A DNA stretch of 39,455 nt from Eikenella sp. Its GTDB lineage: Bacteria; Pseudomonadota; Gammaproteobacteria; Burkholderiales; Neisseriaceae. The notes under the pieces were generated by a model, which was not told where the DNA came from, did no database searches, and saw nothing but the letters and a program-made list of their open reading frames with translations. The stretch is taken from positions 1 through 39,455 of the forward strand of contig JAUMZB010000002.1 of assembly GCA_030528345.1 (NCBI GenBank), in the 5' to 3' direction. The position numbers and the translations under genes are program-made. Below are positions 15,579-23,870 of the stretch, one piece after another. Each line of letters opens with the position of its first letter. Positions within the stretch are counted from its first letter, which is position 1.

Positions 15579-16739
15579 ATGAAAAAAACACTTTTGGTTT
15601 CAGCCCTGATGAGTTTGTTTCTGGCCGCCTGCGGCGGTAACGGCCAATCTTCCGACACCGGCAAGCCCGCCGAAGGCAGCGCCTCCGGCACCGCACTCGC
15701 CGCCGACAGCAGCAACCAGATCAACCTTTATATCTGGTCGGACTACGTAGACCCCGAAACCGTGAAAAAATTCGAGGCCGACAACAGCATCCAAATCCGC
15801 ACCGACTACTACGACAGCAACGAAACCCTGGAAGCCAAAGTGCTGACCGGCAATTCCGGCTACGATCTGGTGGTGCCCTCCATCGCCAACGTCAGCCGCC
15901 AAATCCAAGCCGGCGCCTATCAGGAAATCGACAAGAGCCAAATCGCCAACTACGGCAACCTCGACCCCGAACTGATGAAATTAATGGAACAGGTGGATCC
16001 GGGCAACAAATACGCCGTGCCCTACTTCTGGGGCATCAACACCATCGGCATCAACAAAGACGCCGTGGCCAAAGCACTGGGCACCGACCAGCTGCCCGCC
16101 AACGCTTGGGACTTGGTATTCAAACCCGAATACACCAACAAGCTGAAATCCTGCGGTATTTCCTTCTTCGACAGCCCGCTGGAGCAATATCCGCTGGCCT
16201 TGAACTACATCGGCAAAAACCCGAACAGCCAAGACGCCGACGACCTGAAAGCCGCCACCGACATGATGAAGGCCGTGCGCCCCGACATCAAACGCTTCAG
16301 CGGCTCCGGCTACATCAATGACCTGGCCAACGGCGATTTGTGCGTGGCCATCGGTTACGGCGGCGACCTCAACATCGCAAAAAGCCGTGCCGAAGAAGCC
16401 AAAAACGGCATTAATGTCGAAGTACTGGTGCCCAACACCGGCGTGGCCATCTGGATTGACTCGTTCATGATTCCGAAAGATGCGCGCAATGTGGCCAATG
16501 CCCACAAATACATCAACTACACGCTGGATCCGAATGTGGCGGCCGCCAACGGCAACTTCGTCACCTACGCGCCGGCCAGCAAACCGGCCCGCGAGCTGAT
16601 GGAAGAGGCCCACCGCAACAACACCTCCATCTTCCCGAACGATGAAGTGAAAGCCAACAGCTTCGTGATTCTGCCGAAAAGCGCCGACGCCAGCCGTCTG
16701 ATGACCCGCTTGTACCAAGGTTTGATGACCGCCCAATAA
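15579..16739 (+). CDS. Polyamine ABC transporter substrate-binding lipoprotein (PotD/PotF type)
   Basis: 386 residues. The lipobox LFLAAC predicts a lipidated Cys18, followed by a Ser/Gly/Ala linker to about residue 45, then the periplasmic binding fold (INLYIWSDYVDPETVKKFE, YDLVVPS, VPYFWGINTIGIN, VAIGYGGD, WIDSFMIP). Aromatic and acidic residues such as Trp49-Ser-Asp and the late WIDS segment match putrescine/spermidine-binding PotF and PotD; which polyamine is bound is uncertain. The PotABC membrane and ATPase genes are absent here, as is common in Neisseriaceae with several scattered potD genes. The ribosome-binding region reads ACAAAGGA. Confidence 0.9.
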   Translation: MKKTLLVSALMSLFLAACGGNGQSSDTGKPAEGSASGTALAADSSNQINLYIWSDYVDPETVKKFEADNSIQIRTDYYDSNETLEAKVLTGNSGYDLVVPSIANVSRQIQAGAYQEIDKSQIANYGNLDPELMKLMEQVDPGNKYAVPYFWGINTIGINKDAVAKALGTDQLPANAWDLVFKPEYTNKLKSCGISFFDSPLEQYPLALNYIGKNPNSQDADDLKAATDMMKAVRPDIKRFSGSGYINDLANGDLCVAIGYGGDLNIAKSRAEEAKNGINVEVLVPNTGVAIWIDSFMIPKDARNVANAHKYINYTLDPNVAAANGNFVTYAPASKPARELMEEAHRNNTSIFPNDEVKANSFVILPKSADASRLMTRLYQGLMTAQ

Positions 16740-16753
16740 GCTCCGGCACACAC

Positions 16754-16785
16754 AAGGCCCGCTGTTTGAAACAGCGGGCCTTTTT
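16754..16785 (+). terminator. Strong rho-independent terminator of the polyamine-binding gene
   Basis: GGCCCGCTGTTT and AAACAGCGGGCC form a perfect 12-bp stem closed by a single G, followed by TTTTT. Confidence 0.9.
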
Positions 16786-16822
16786 ATGGCGGCGCAAAAT
16801 GATGCCCATGCCGGCGGGCGGT

Positions 16823-16834
16823 TTCAGGTAGCCC
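16823..16834 (-). repeat. DUS providing a stop codon
   Basis: In the gene direction GGGCTACCTGAAA is read Gly-Ala-Thr-stop: the TGA at 16826-16824 is part of the uptake sequence. Confidence 0.8.
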
Positions 16835-17570
16835 CAAACTCCTCAGGCCACGGCTCCTCCTCCAAACCCTGCTGAAAACCGCGCAAGGCGAAAGAACGCA
16901 GATTCTCCGGCGCCAGCAGGGTCAAACACACCAATTCGTCGCCTTGGCCGTGGCCGGGGTTGCGGCTGCGGAAATAGGCGGCTTCGGGGTGGCTGTCCTG
17001 TTTGCCGGTATGCCACTCGGCTTTCAGGTGGCCTTGCGATTCGGGGTGGCGCACCAAGCCGCGGGCGGCATCGTAAGCCGGGCCGAAGCGGGCGGCGGCC
17101 AAGCCGTCTATCAACGCCTGTATGTCGGGCGGGGTGGCATGGCGGCGGTTGGGATAATACTGCTTGCTGAATACATTCAGGTAGCGGTAGGTGCGGTCGC
17201 CTTTCACAATCAGCAGCCAATACAGCGGTACCTCGGGCTGCATGGCTTGGATGCGGCCGGCCAAGCGGCACCAGGCCAGAGGCAGGGTTTGTTCGCCCCA
17301 AAAACGGTGGTCGATGACGGTGTCGCCGGAAAACAGGGCACGCAGCGGCCGCCCCTGATGCTCGGCCTGCAACACCTTCAGGGTGGAAAAACCGCGTATC
17401 GCGCCGCCTTCATCCGCCAGCAGCAAAACGCCGTCTTTTTCCAACAGGTCGCGGCGGAACAGCGCGGGAGACGTGCCCGCGTAATAACGGGCATACAGGG
17501 CGTAAAGCTCGTCGATGCGGCTTTCAGGTAGCCTGCTTGGCATTTCGGTGCGGGTGCAAAGTCGGTTCAT
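16824..17570 (-). CDS. GNAT-like protein of unknown function
   Basis: 248 residues from ATG 17570, whose ATGA overlaps the stop codon of the preceding membrane-protein gene; a second ATG at 17543 is possible. The strand pattern around GVLLLADEGGAIRGFSTLKVL followed by LRALFSGDTVIDHRFWGEQ resembles the central sheet of Gcn5-type acyltransferases, but I cannot point to a definite acetyl-CoA loop. The middle part has aromatic segments (LYWLLIVKGDRTYRYLNVF). No signal peptide. The stop codon TGA lies inside a DUS, so the protein ends in Ala-Thr. Coupling to the membrane protein and dxr suggests a membrane- or lipid-related job, which is inference. Confidence 0.8.
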   Translation of the reverse strand: MNRLCTRTEMPSRLPESRIDELYALYARYYAGTSPALFRRDLLEKDGVLLLADEGGAIRGFSTLKVLQAEHQGRPLRALFSGDTVIDHRFWGEQTLPLAWCRLAGRIQAMQPEVPLYWLLIVKGDRTYRYLNVFSKQYYPNRRHATPPDIQALIDGLAAARFGPAYDAARGLVRHPESQGHLKAEWHTGKQDSHPEAAYFRSRNPGHGQGDELVCLTLLAPENLRSFALRGFQQGLEEEPWPEEFGAT

Positions 17571-18172
17571 GCCCGGCGTTCCAGATAAAGCAGCCAGCCG
17601 CACAAACACAGGGCCAACACGGCGGTAAACAATTGATTGGCCAGATGCGGCGGCTGCCAGCCGATAAACCACAATTCGGCGCTGTGCCGGCCGTGGTTGA
17701 AGGCGGAAATATAGCGGGCGAAATAGGTTTCCGCCGCAAACATGGCCGCCATCACCCACAAATGCCGCGCCCACACGCGCGGGCGTTCCCGGCGGCAGAG
17801 ACAGGCGAGCACGGCCAACAACAATAGGCTGAATACATCGTGTACGATGCCGTACACATACTGCCAGCCGCCCCGGCCGTAGAGCAGCCACAATTCAATC
17901 AAAGCACGCGCCAGCATGGGCAGCCAAAACAACAGGTAGGCCGTCCGCAGGCGGCGGCCGATGTGTAGCGCGGCGAACACCAAGGGCGGCAACACCAGCC
18001 AGCAGCACACCGTCAGCCCCAGCCAAAACGCCTTGGGCAGGGAAAGCGCCCCGCCCTGCTCGGCAAAGCCGTTCTGCCAGCCGTAAAACGCCAGCGTGGC
18101 CAGCAGGCAGCCAGTCAAGGCTGCCCGCACACGGCGGCGCATTCGCACGCGGCTTGGGCAAGCTGATTTCAT
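17567..18172 (-). CDS. Integral membrane protein of unknown function
   Basis: 201 residues with about six hydrophobic helices (TGCLLATLAFYGW, FWLGLTVCCWLVLPPLVFAAL, AYLLFWLPMLARALIELWLL, FSLLLLAVLACLC, LWVMAAMFAAETYF, LFTAVLALCLCGWLLYL). The N-terminus is strongly basic, which favours a cytoplasmic N-terminus. I do not recognise the family. It starts 12 bp after the dxr stop codon and overlaps the next gene by ATGA, so dxr, this gene and the GNAT-like gene are almost certainly co-transcribed and translationally coupled. Confidence 0.8.
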   Translation of the reverse strand: MKSACPSRVRMRRRVRAALTGCLLATLAFYGWQNGFAEQGGALSLPKAFWLGLTVCCWLVLPPLVFAALHIGRRLRTAYLLFWLPMLARALIELWLLYGRGGWQYVYGIVHDVFSLLLLAVLACLCRRERPRVWARHLWVMAAMFAAETYFARYISAFNHGRHSAELWFIGWQPPHLANQLFTAVLALCLCGWLLYLERRA

Positions 18173-18183
18173 GCCGCCGCCTT

Positions 18184-19368
18184 TCAGCTAGCCCGCCGCC
18201 GCACTTCGGCTTCGGCCTGGCCGCGGATTTCAGCGTCCAAGGCCAAGAGGGCGGCAATGCTTTCGGGCGGCACGGCCTGGTGTTGCGCCAAACATTGCGC
18301 CACCACGGCGGCGATGTCGGTAAAGCGGATACGGCCGGCCAAAAAGGCAGCCACCGCCACTTCATTGGCCGCATTCAGCACGCAAGGCGCGCTGCCGCCG
18401 CTGTGCATGGCCTCATAAGCCAGCTTCAGGCAAGGGAAGCGCTGAAAATCCGGCGCGGCAAAAGTGAGTGAAGAGAGGGTGGCGAAATCCAGCCGCGCCG
18501 CGCCCGATTCGATGCGCTCGGGCAAGCCCAGACAATAGGCAATCGGCGTGCGCATATCGGGCGTGCCCATTTGCGCCAACACCGAGCCGTCGGCATAGCG
18601 CACCATGCTGTGAATCACGCTTTGCGGGTGGATCACCACTTCCAGCCGTTCAGGCGGGCAGGCAAACAACCAATGCGCCTCAATCAGCTCCAAGCCCTTG
18701 TTCATCATGGTGGCGGAATCCACCGAAATTTTCTGCCCCATCGACCAATTCGGGTGTTTCACCGCCTGCGCCGGCGTGATGGCGGGCAGGGCGGCCAAAT
18801 CGGTGTGCAGAAACGGGCCGCCGGAAGCGGTGAGCACAATCGACTCGATGCCGCCTTCTTTCAGGTAGCCTTTGTGCGCAGGCAGCACTTGGTAAATGGC
18901 ATTGTGTTCGCTGTCCACCGGCAAAATGCGTGCGCCGGCCTGCGCCGCCGCCTGCATAAACAGGCTGCCGGCCACCACCAGGGTTTCTTTATTGGCCAGA
19001 TACACCGTTTTGCCGGCACGGGCGGCGGCCAGCGTGGGCGGCAGGCCGGCCGCGCCCACAATCGCCGCCATCACGCCGTCCACCTCGGGCGCAGAGGCCA
19101 CTTCCACCAGAGCCTGCGCGCCGTGCAGCACTTCGGTGTGGCAGCCGGCCGCCGCCAATCGGGCGCGCAAATCGGCGGCCTTGCCGGCATCAGCCACCAC
19201 CGCATAGCGCGGCCGGAAGGCGGCGCACTGCTCGGCCAGCTTGGCGGTTTGCGTGTGGCCGGCTAAGGCGAACACGCGGAATTTGTCGGGGTGGCGGGCA
19301 ATCACGTCCAAAGTGCTCAGACCGATGCTGCCGGTGCTGCCGAGTAGGGTGAGGGTGTGTAGGGGCAT
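18184..19368 (-). CDS. dxr: 1-deoxy-D-xylulose 5-phosphate reductoisomerase
   Basis: 394 residues. Dxr makes 2-C-methyl-D-erythritol 4-phosphate with NADPH, the second step of the MEP isoprenoid pathway and the target of fosmidomycin. Motifs: NADPH-binding GSTGSIG at 10-16, ANKETLV, metal site in [10 protein letters not shown], and [21 protein letters not shown] 19368 is preferred over an in-frame TTG two codons earlier. A DUS at about 18859 encodes GYLKEGG. The stop TGA lies in a one-mismatch DUS (GGCTAGCTGAAA). In most proteobacteria dxr sits upstream of rseP and bamA; here it is about 17 kb away. Confidence 0.96.
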   Translation of the reverse strand: MPLHTLTLLGSTGSIGLSTLDVIARHPDKFRVFALAGHTQTAKLAEQCAAFRPRYAVVADAGKAADLRARLAAAGCHTEVLHGAQALVEVASAPEVDGVMAAIVGAAGLPPTLAAARAGKTVYLANKETLVVAGSLFMQAAAQAGARILPVDSEHNAIYQVLPAHKGYLKEGGIESIVLTASGGPFLHTDLAALPAITPAQAVKHPNWSMGQKISVDSATMMNKGLELIEAHWLFACPPERLEVVIHPQSVIHSMVRYADGSVLAQMGTPDMRTPIAYCLGLPERIESGAARLDFATLSSLTFAAPDFQRFPCLKLAYEAMHSGGSAPCVLNAANEVAVAAFLAGRIRFTDIAAVVAQCLAQHQAVPPESIAALLALDAEIRGQAEAEVRRRAS

Positions 19369-19430
19369 GGGCAATTCTGAGTAGAAACAACGAAAGACAA
19401 ATCAAACGGGGGAATGCTTGAAAAAAGTGC

Positions 19431-19457
19431 TTTCAGGTAGCCTGAGGCTACCTGAAA
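19431..19457 (-). terminator. Head-to-head DUS palindrome after cysS
   Basis: TTTCAGGTAGCCT, one G, then AGGCTACCTGAAA: two uptake sequences back to back, 17 bp beyond the cysS stop codon. The near-zero loop means that in RNA only the inner pairs must open. Confidence 0.65.
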
Positions 19458-19474
19458 TCCTTGGTTTTGAAAAA

Positions 19475-20884
19475 TCAGCCGCGCCGCCAGGTAGTGCCGC
19501 CGGCGCCGTCTTCCAAAATAATGTTTTCGGCGGCCAGCAGGTCGCGAATGCGGTCGGATTCGGCCCAGTTTTTGTCGGCGCGGGCCTGCCGGCGCTGGGC
19601 GATCAAGGTCTCGATTTCCTCATTGGACAAACCGCCGGCGCTGCCGCTTTGCAAAAAGGCCTGCGGTTCGCGCTGCAACAGACCGAGCACGCCGCCCAGG
19701 GCTTTCAGGCAGCCGGCCAATTCGGCGCTGCCGGTTTTGTTCACTTCGGCCGCCAGCTCAAACAACACCGCCACCGCTTCCACGGTGCCGAAGTCGTCGT
19801 TCATGGCGGCGTAGAAGCGGCGGGTGTAGTCGTTGGCGTGTTCACTGAGGGCGAAATCGGCCGGCTCGGTGTTTTTCAGCGCGGTATAAAGGCGGGTGAG
19901 CGCGCCTTTGGCGTCGTCCAAATGGGCATCGGAATAATTCAGCGGGCTGCGGTAGTGGGCGCGCAAAATAAAGAAGCGCACCACTTCGGGGTCGTATTGC
20001 CGGAGCACGTCGCGGATGGTGAAGAAATTGCCCAGCGATTTGGACATTTTTTCGCCGTCCACGCGGATAAAACCGTTGTGCAACCAGTATTTGACATGGC
20101 TTTCGATGGCTTTGCCGCCGTGCTCGTGGCCGCAGCTGCCGCCGTGGGCGCCCACACTTTGGGCGATTTCGTTTTCGTGGTGGGGAAACTGCAAATCGGC
20201 GCCGCCGCCGTGAATGTCGAAGGTGTCGCCAAACAATTTTTCGCTCATGGCCGAGCACTCGATGTGCCAGCCGGGACGGCCGCGGCCCCAGGGGCTGTCC
20301 CAAAAATCGGCTTCGTTGGGCTTGGCCGCCTTCCACAACACGAAGTCCAGCGGATCGCGCTTAAAGCCGTCCACCTCCACCCGCTCACCGGCGCGCAAAT
20401 CGTCCAGCGATTTGCCGGAAAGCTGGCCGTAGGCGGCAAATTCGCGCACGGCGTAATACACGTCGCCGTTGGCGGCGGCATAGGCTTTGCCTTGGGCAAT
20501 CAGGCGCTCGATCATGCCGATCATCTGAGCCACATGCTCGGTGGCCTTGGGCTCGACATCGGGGCGCAACACGCCCAAGGCTTCGGCGTCTTCATCCATC
20601 GCGGCGATAAAGCGGGCGGTGAGTTCGGCAATGGTTTCGTCGTTTTCGGCGGCGCGGGCGATGATTTTGTCGTCGATGTCGGTGATATTGCGCACATAGG
20701 TGAGCGGGTGGCCGCTTTGGCGCAGCCAGCGCGCAATCATGTCGAACACCACCATCACGCGGGCGTGGCCGAGGTGGCAGTAGTCGTACACCGTCATGCC
20801 GCACACATACATGCGCACGTTTGCGGGATTGAGCGGAACAAAGGCTTCTTTTTGGCGGGTGAGGGTGTTGTAAATATTCAGCAT
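19475..20884 (-). CDS. cysS: Cysteinyl-tRNA synthetase
   Basis: 469 residues of the class I synthetase that charges tRNA-Cys. The HIGH motif is HLGH at 37-40, and KMSKS is at 279-283. Zinc ligands are Cys28, Cys210, His235 and Glu239. A Gly/His-rich insert (about 246-258, [13 protein letters not shown]) lies between the zinc site and KMSKS and makes the protein slightly longer than the E. coli enzyme. ATG 20884 gives the family N-terminus [10 protein letters not shown]; longer starts read through DUS sequence. A Simonsiella-type DUS variant lies in frame at 19704. Confidence 0.97.
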   Translation of the reverse strand: MLNIYNTLTRQKEAFVPLNPANVRMYVCGMTVYDYCHLGHARVMVVFDMIARWLRQSGHPLTYVRNITDIDDKIIARAAENDETIAELTARFIAAMDEDAEALGVLRPDVEPKATEHVAQMIGMIERLIAQGKAYAAANGDVYYAVREFAAYGQLSGKSLDDLRAGERVEVDGFKRDPLDFVLWKAAKPNEADFWDSPWGRGRPGWHIECSAMSEKLFGDTFDIHGGGADLQFPHHENEIAQSVGAHGGSCGHEHGGKAIESHVKYWLHNGFIRVDGEKMSKSLGNFFTIRDVLRQYDPEVVRFFILRAHYRSPLNYSDAHLDDAKGALTRLYTALKNTEPADFALSEHANDYTRRFYAAMNDDFGTVEAVAVLFELAAEVNKTGSAELAGCLKALGGVLGLLQREPQAFLQSGSAGGLSNEEIETLIAQRRQARADKNWAESDRIRDLLAAENIILEDGAGGTTWRRG

Positions 20885-20907
20885 GGTTTCATTCAAACGA
20901 TAAAAGG

Positions 20908-20943
20908 GGCTACCTGAAAACCGCAGCAGGCTTTCAGGTAGCC
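20908..20943 (-). terminator. DUS inverted pair between the MITE-like element and cysS
   Basis: GGCTACCTGAAA and its complement with a short GC-rich loop lie 24 bp upstream of the cysS ATG. It probably ends transcription from the secreted-paralogue genes; it would otherwise be part of the cysS leader. Confidence 0.6.
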
Positions 20944-20955
20944 TGGGGGTAGCGC

Positions 20956-21120
20956 TAGGGCGTGTCGTCATAATGCTTGCGAAGCGGTTTTTTGAGGCAA
21001 AATCTGCAGTTGCCAGGCAAAAAGCGCAGCAAGATTGGACATCTTGCGAGCATTTTTAACGCAGCAGATGCGGATTTTGACCAAAAATACCGCCGCAATA
21101 CTTTGTGACGACACGCCCTA
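20956..21120. mobile_element. MITE-like element with 15-bp terminal inverted repeats
   Basis: Perfect 15-bp ends, TAGGGCGTGTCGTCA and TGACGACACGCCCTA. The outermost TA on each side fits a TA target-site duplication, as made by IS630/Tc1-type transposases. The 161-bp interior has no reading frame; an internal hairpin CAAGAT-TGGAC-ATCTTG is conserved in the relative at 25135-25336. No transposase is present, so mobilisation would be in trans. The right end supplies the TAG stop codon of the neighbouring secreted-protein gene. Confidence 0.75.
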
Positions 21121-21606
21121 AGGGTCGTACCGGTCTGCGTTGACGTCGGCGGCCGCAGCAGCGGCCTCAACGAGGCTGCAAGGTTCGCCCGAATAGGTGT
21201 AAAGCAGATTACTGTGCCTGCGCGTGATCATGCCCGCCTTGGGGCCTCGGCTGTCTTCGCTGTAGCCGAACCACACTTCGGGCCGGCCTTCGCGGTTGAG
21301 GGCGATACGGGCGCGCAACTCCGTCCGAATCACGCCGGCATCCTGCATCTGCGGCGTAATGGTTTGTGCAAAGCGGCGCAGCTGCACCTCATACCAAGCG
21401 CCGCTATCGGCAGGGATGCACACTTCCCGTTCAGGCGCGATGCCGGGCGATGAGGGCGGCATGAGCTCGTTGCCGCCGGAAAATGTGACGGTGGTGTTGC
21501 CGCTTTGGCGGTACAGGCCGGAGGGCAGGTTTTCCAGCGGCGCAGCGAAGGCTTGGCTGCCCAGGGTCAGCAGGGCGGCGCAGAGGCACAAACGGAGGAG
21601 TGGCAT
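21118..21606 (-). CDS. Secreted protein of unknown function, paralogue 1
   Basis: 162 residues from ATG 21606. A signal peptide (LLRLCLCAALLTLGSQAFA) precedes APLENLPSGLYR. The mature part has two conserved cysteines, one in REVCIPADSGAWY and one in GEPCSLVE, likely to form a disulfide, and a motif GRPEVWFGY shared with the next gene. The general pattern (LPSGLYR near the N-terminus, then a Cys-containing strand) recalls DUF3617-type periplasmic proteins, but I am not sure of that. The TAG stop is formed by the end of the MITE-like element, giving a C-terminus rich in Ala and Asp. Confidence 0.75.
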   Translation of the reverse strand: MPLLRLCLCAALLTLGSQAFAAPLENLPSGLYRQSGNTTVTFSGGNELMPPSSPGIAPEREVCIPADSGAWYEVQLRRFAQTITPQMQDAGVIRTELRARIALNREGRPEVWFGYSEDSRGPKAGMITRRHSNLLYTYSGEPCSLVEAAAAAADVNADRYDP

Positions 21607-21667
21607 GGTCTCAGTCCGGTCAATGGTGGGCAAAGGCTACCTGAAACGGCGGCGGCATAAGGCGCAT

Positions 21668-22123
21668 TCAGTCTGCTGCTGCCGAAGCATCAATAGGACA
21701 GGGTTTGCCCAAATAGCTAAAAAGCAGATGGCTGTGCAGACGGCTGATGCCCCCCAAATTCGGATTGCGGCTGACTTGGGTATAGCCAATCCACACTTCT
21801 GGCCGGCCGGCCGAATCGGTACCCACGCGCGAGCGCACTTCTATCCGGTTGACGCCTTGCTCGCGCATTTGCGGCGTAACGGCTTGCGGAAAGCGGCGCA
21901 GCTGTTCGGCATACCAAGCGCCGCTGTCGGCGGGCACGCACACCTCACGCACCAGATTGCCTTCAGACACCAAGGGTTGCATCGGTTCGCCGCCGGAGAA
22001 CGTGGTGACGGTCGCGCCGCTTTCGCGGTAAAGCCCTGCTGGCAGCTTGGTCAAGGGGGCGGCAGCGGCATTGAGTGCGGCGGCGCATAAGGCGGCACAC
22101 GCGGCAAGGCGGGCGGGGTTCAT
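21668..22123 (-). CDS. Secreted protein of unknown function, paralogue 2
   Basis: 151 residues from ATG 22123, which is preceded by GGAAAGGACTGCCG. Signal peptide about 1-22 (ARLAACAALCAAALNAAAA). It is clearly homologous to the next gene downstream: both share LPxGLYRxSG, TFSGG, REVCxPADSGAWY, EQLRRF or QLRRF, VTPQM, GRPEVWxGY and a late Pro-Cys. The two genes are a tandem duplication separated by 61 bp that include a DUS at about 21634. The function is unknown; the export signal and paired cysteines suggest a folded periplasmic or extracellular protein. Confidence 0.78.
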   Translation of the reverse strand: MNPARLAACAALCAAALNAAAAPLTKLPAGLYRESGATVTTFSGGEPMQPLVSEGNLVREVCVPADSGAWYAEQLRRFPQAVTPQMREQGVNRIEVRSRVGTDSAGRPEVWIGYTQVSRNPNLGGISRLHSHLLFSYLGKPCPIDASAAAD

Positions 22124-22350
22124 CGGCAGTCCTTTCCGAAATACGGCCAAGCGGCGGCGCACGGTATATGTGCATTGACCGGCACCGGCACATTGTAATG
22201 GAAAACCGCCGCAACCAAAACGCCCCGCCTGCCCGCCGCCCGCGCCGGCATACGCAGGCGGCGGCGTTTCCTCTACAATGGCGGCGGCCGTGACGGCCGG
22301 CGTGATGCGGCCGCTTGGCTGTTTTTGCACATTTATACAAGGAGAAAACC

Positions 22351-22968
22351 ATGGCCGTATTGGTGGGCAAACCCGCCCCTTTTTTTCATGACCGGCACAA
22401 ACGTTTCGCCGCCGTTTTGGGCGACGGCAGGCTGGTGGAGGATTTTAATTTTGCGAAAGCCGCGCAGGGCAAATATGCGGTGGTGTTTTTTTATCCGCTC
22501 GATTTCACTTTTGTCTGCCCGTCTGAAATCATCGCCTTCAACAACCGCCTGGCGGCTTTTCAAGAGCGCAATGTGGAAGTGGTGTCGGTGTCGGTGGACA
22601 GCCATTTCACCCATGCGGCCTGGCGCAACACGCCGGTGGCGCAGGGCGGCATCGGGCCGGTGGGCTTTACCATGGTGGCCGACCTCACCCATGAAATCGC
22701 CCGCGCCTACGATGTGGAAAGCGAAGAAGGCGTGGCTTGGCGCGGCTCTTTTTTGATCGACCGCGAGGGCGTGGTGCAGCACCAAGTGGTGAACCATTTT
22801 GCCTTGGGCCGCAATGTAGATGAAATGCTGCGCATGGTGGACGCTTTGCAGTTTCACGAGGCACACGGCGAGGTGTGTCCGGCCGGCTGGCACGCCGGCG
22901 GGCAGGGCATGCAGGCCGATGCCGCCGGCGTGGCCGCTTATTTGGCGGAAGCGGCCGATAAATTGTAA
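22351..22968 (+). CDS. AhpC/Tsa-type 2-Cys peroxiredoxin
   Basis: 205 residues. It should reduce H2O2, organic peroxides or peroxynitrite. The peroxidatic Cys56 lies in FTFVCPSEI, the resolving Cys176 in GEVCPAGW, and the supporting Arg131 in WRGSF. This is a typical 2-Cys enzyme of the AhpC/Prx1 subfamily; no AhpF or thioredoxin reductase gene is adjacent. ATG 22351 has a strong AAGGAGA site seven bases upstream, which is complementary to the anti-Shine-Dalgarno stretch of the sRNA candidates near 26.3-26.7 kb. It is divergent from the secreted paralogues. Confidence 0.93.
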   Translation: MAVLVGKPAPFFHDRHKRFAAVLGDGRLVEDFNFAKAAQGKYAVVFFYPLDFTFVCPSEIIAFNNRLAAFQERNVEVVSVSVDSHFTHAAWRNTPVAQGGIGPVGFTMVADLTHEIARAYDVESEEGVAWRGSFLIDREGVVQHQVVNHFALGRNVDEMLRMVDALQFHEAHGEVCPAGWHAGGQGMQADAAGVAAYLAEAADKL

Positions 22969-23110
22969 TACCGCGCCAAATTATTGCCGGATTCGGTAAA
23001 AAACATCGCCCGCCGCGTAAAAGCGGCGGTTTTCTTGCCGTTTTGATGCTGCGGCCACGGCTGCGCTGCTATAGTGGTTCCTTCCCTCCCCGCAACAGAA
23101 AGGAAACGCC

Positions 23111-23767
23111 ATGCAAGCGAGCAAATCTTTACTGGTTCTAACCACGGCAGCCGCCCTAGCCTTGAGCGGCTGTGTCACCGACCCGGTAACCGGCCAGCAA
23201 ACCATTTCCAAAACCGCCCTCTACGGCTTGGGCGGCGCGGCGGCCTGCGGCGCGGTGGGCGCCATCACCCACGGCAGCAAAGGCGCGCGCAATGCCGCTT
23301 TGGGCTGCGGCCTGGCCGGCGCCGGCGTGGGCGCTTATATGGACGTGCAGGAAAGCCGGTTGCGCCAAGAGCTGGCCAATACGCCGGTGGAAGTGGAGCG
23401 CAAGGGCGACCAAATCAAGCTCACCATGCCCAGCGGCGTGACCTTCGCCACCAATAGCGCGGCCTTGAGCGCCGATGCGGTGCAGTCGCTCAACACCGTG
23501 GCCGGCGTGCTGGCGCAATACCCGGAAACCACCATTACCGTGGCCGGCCACACCGACAACACCGGCGGCGACCACATCAACAACCCGCTGTCGCAACAGC
23601 GCGCGCAATCGGTGGCCAATTATCTGCACGGCCGCGGCGTGGCGGCCAACCGCATCAGCACCGTGGGTCACGGCTCGCGCTCGCCGATTGCCAGCAACGC
23701 CACCGAAGCCGGCCGCGCGCAAAACCGCCGCGTAGAAATTCTGATCAACCCTGCGCCGGCACGCTGA
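23111..23767 (+). CDS. OmpA-family lipoprotein with glycine zipper (YiaD-like)
   Basis: 218 residues. The lipobox LALSGC predicts lipidated Cys21. Residues about 38-80 are Gly/Ala-rich (LGGAAACGAVGAI, GCGLAGAGVGAYM), like the glycine-zipper segment of YiaD and similar proteins. The OmpA C-terminal domain spans about 105-215, with TVAGHTDNTG, LSQQRAQSVANYL and NRRVEI, the residues that bind diaminopimelate in peptidoglycan. It therefore probably links the outer membrane to the cell wall. ATG 23111 has AAAGGAAA upstream. Confidence 0.92.
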   Translation: MQASKSLLVLTTAAALALSGCVTDPVTGQQTISKTALYGLGGAAACGAVGAITHGSKGARNAALGCGLAGAGVGAYMDVQESRLRQELANTPVEVERKGDQIKLTMPSGVTFATNSAALSADAVQSLNTVAGVLAQYPETTITVAGHTDNTGGDHINNPLSQQRAQSVANYLHGRGVAANRISTVGHGSRSPIASNATEAGRAQNRRVEILINPAPAR

Positions 23768-23796
23768 TCTTTTCCATCTGCCGCCCGGCAAACGCC

Positions 23797-23830
23797 AAAG
23801 GCTATCTGAAAAGCTTTTCAGGTAGCCTTT
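23797..23830. terminator. DUS inverted pair between converging genes
   Basis: AAAGGCTATCTGAAAA and TTTTCAGGTAGCCTTT form a 16-bp palindrome with one G-U pair; one arm is a degenerate DUS. It can end transcription from both sides. Confidence 0.7.
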
Positions 23831-23870
23831 GTTTGATGCCGCCGAATTTGCGGAAATCGGCAGACAGGAT

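Noticed and set aside
19418..20917. A 499-codon plus-strand frame opposite cysS
   Set aside because: CysS has complete catalytic and zinc motifs on the other strand; the plus frame has none.
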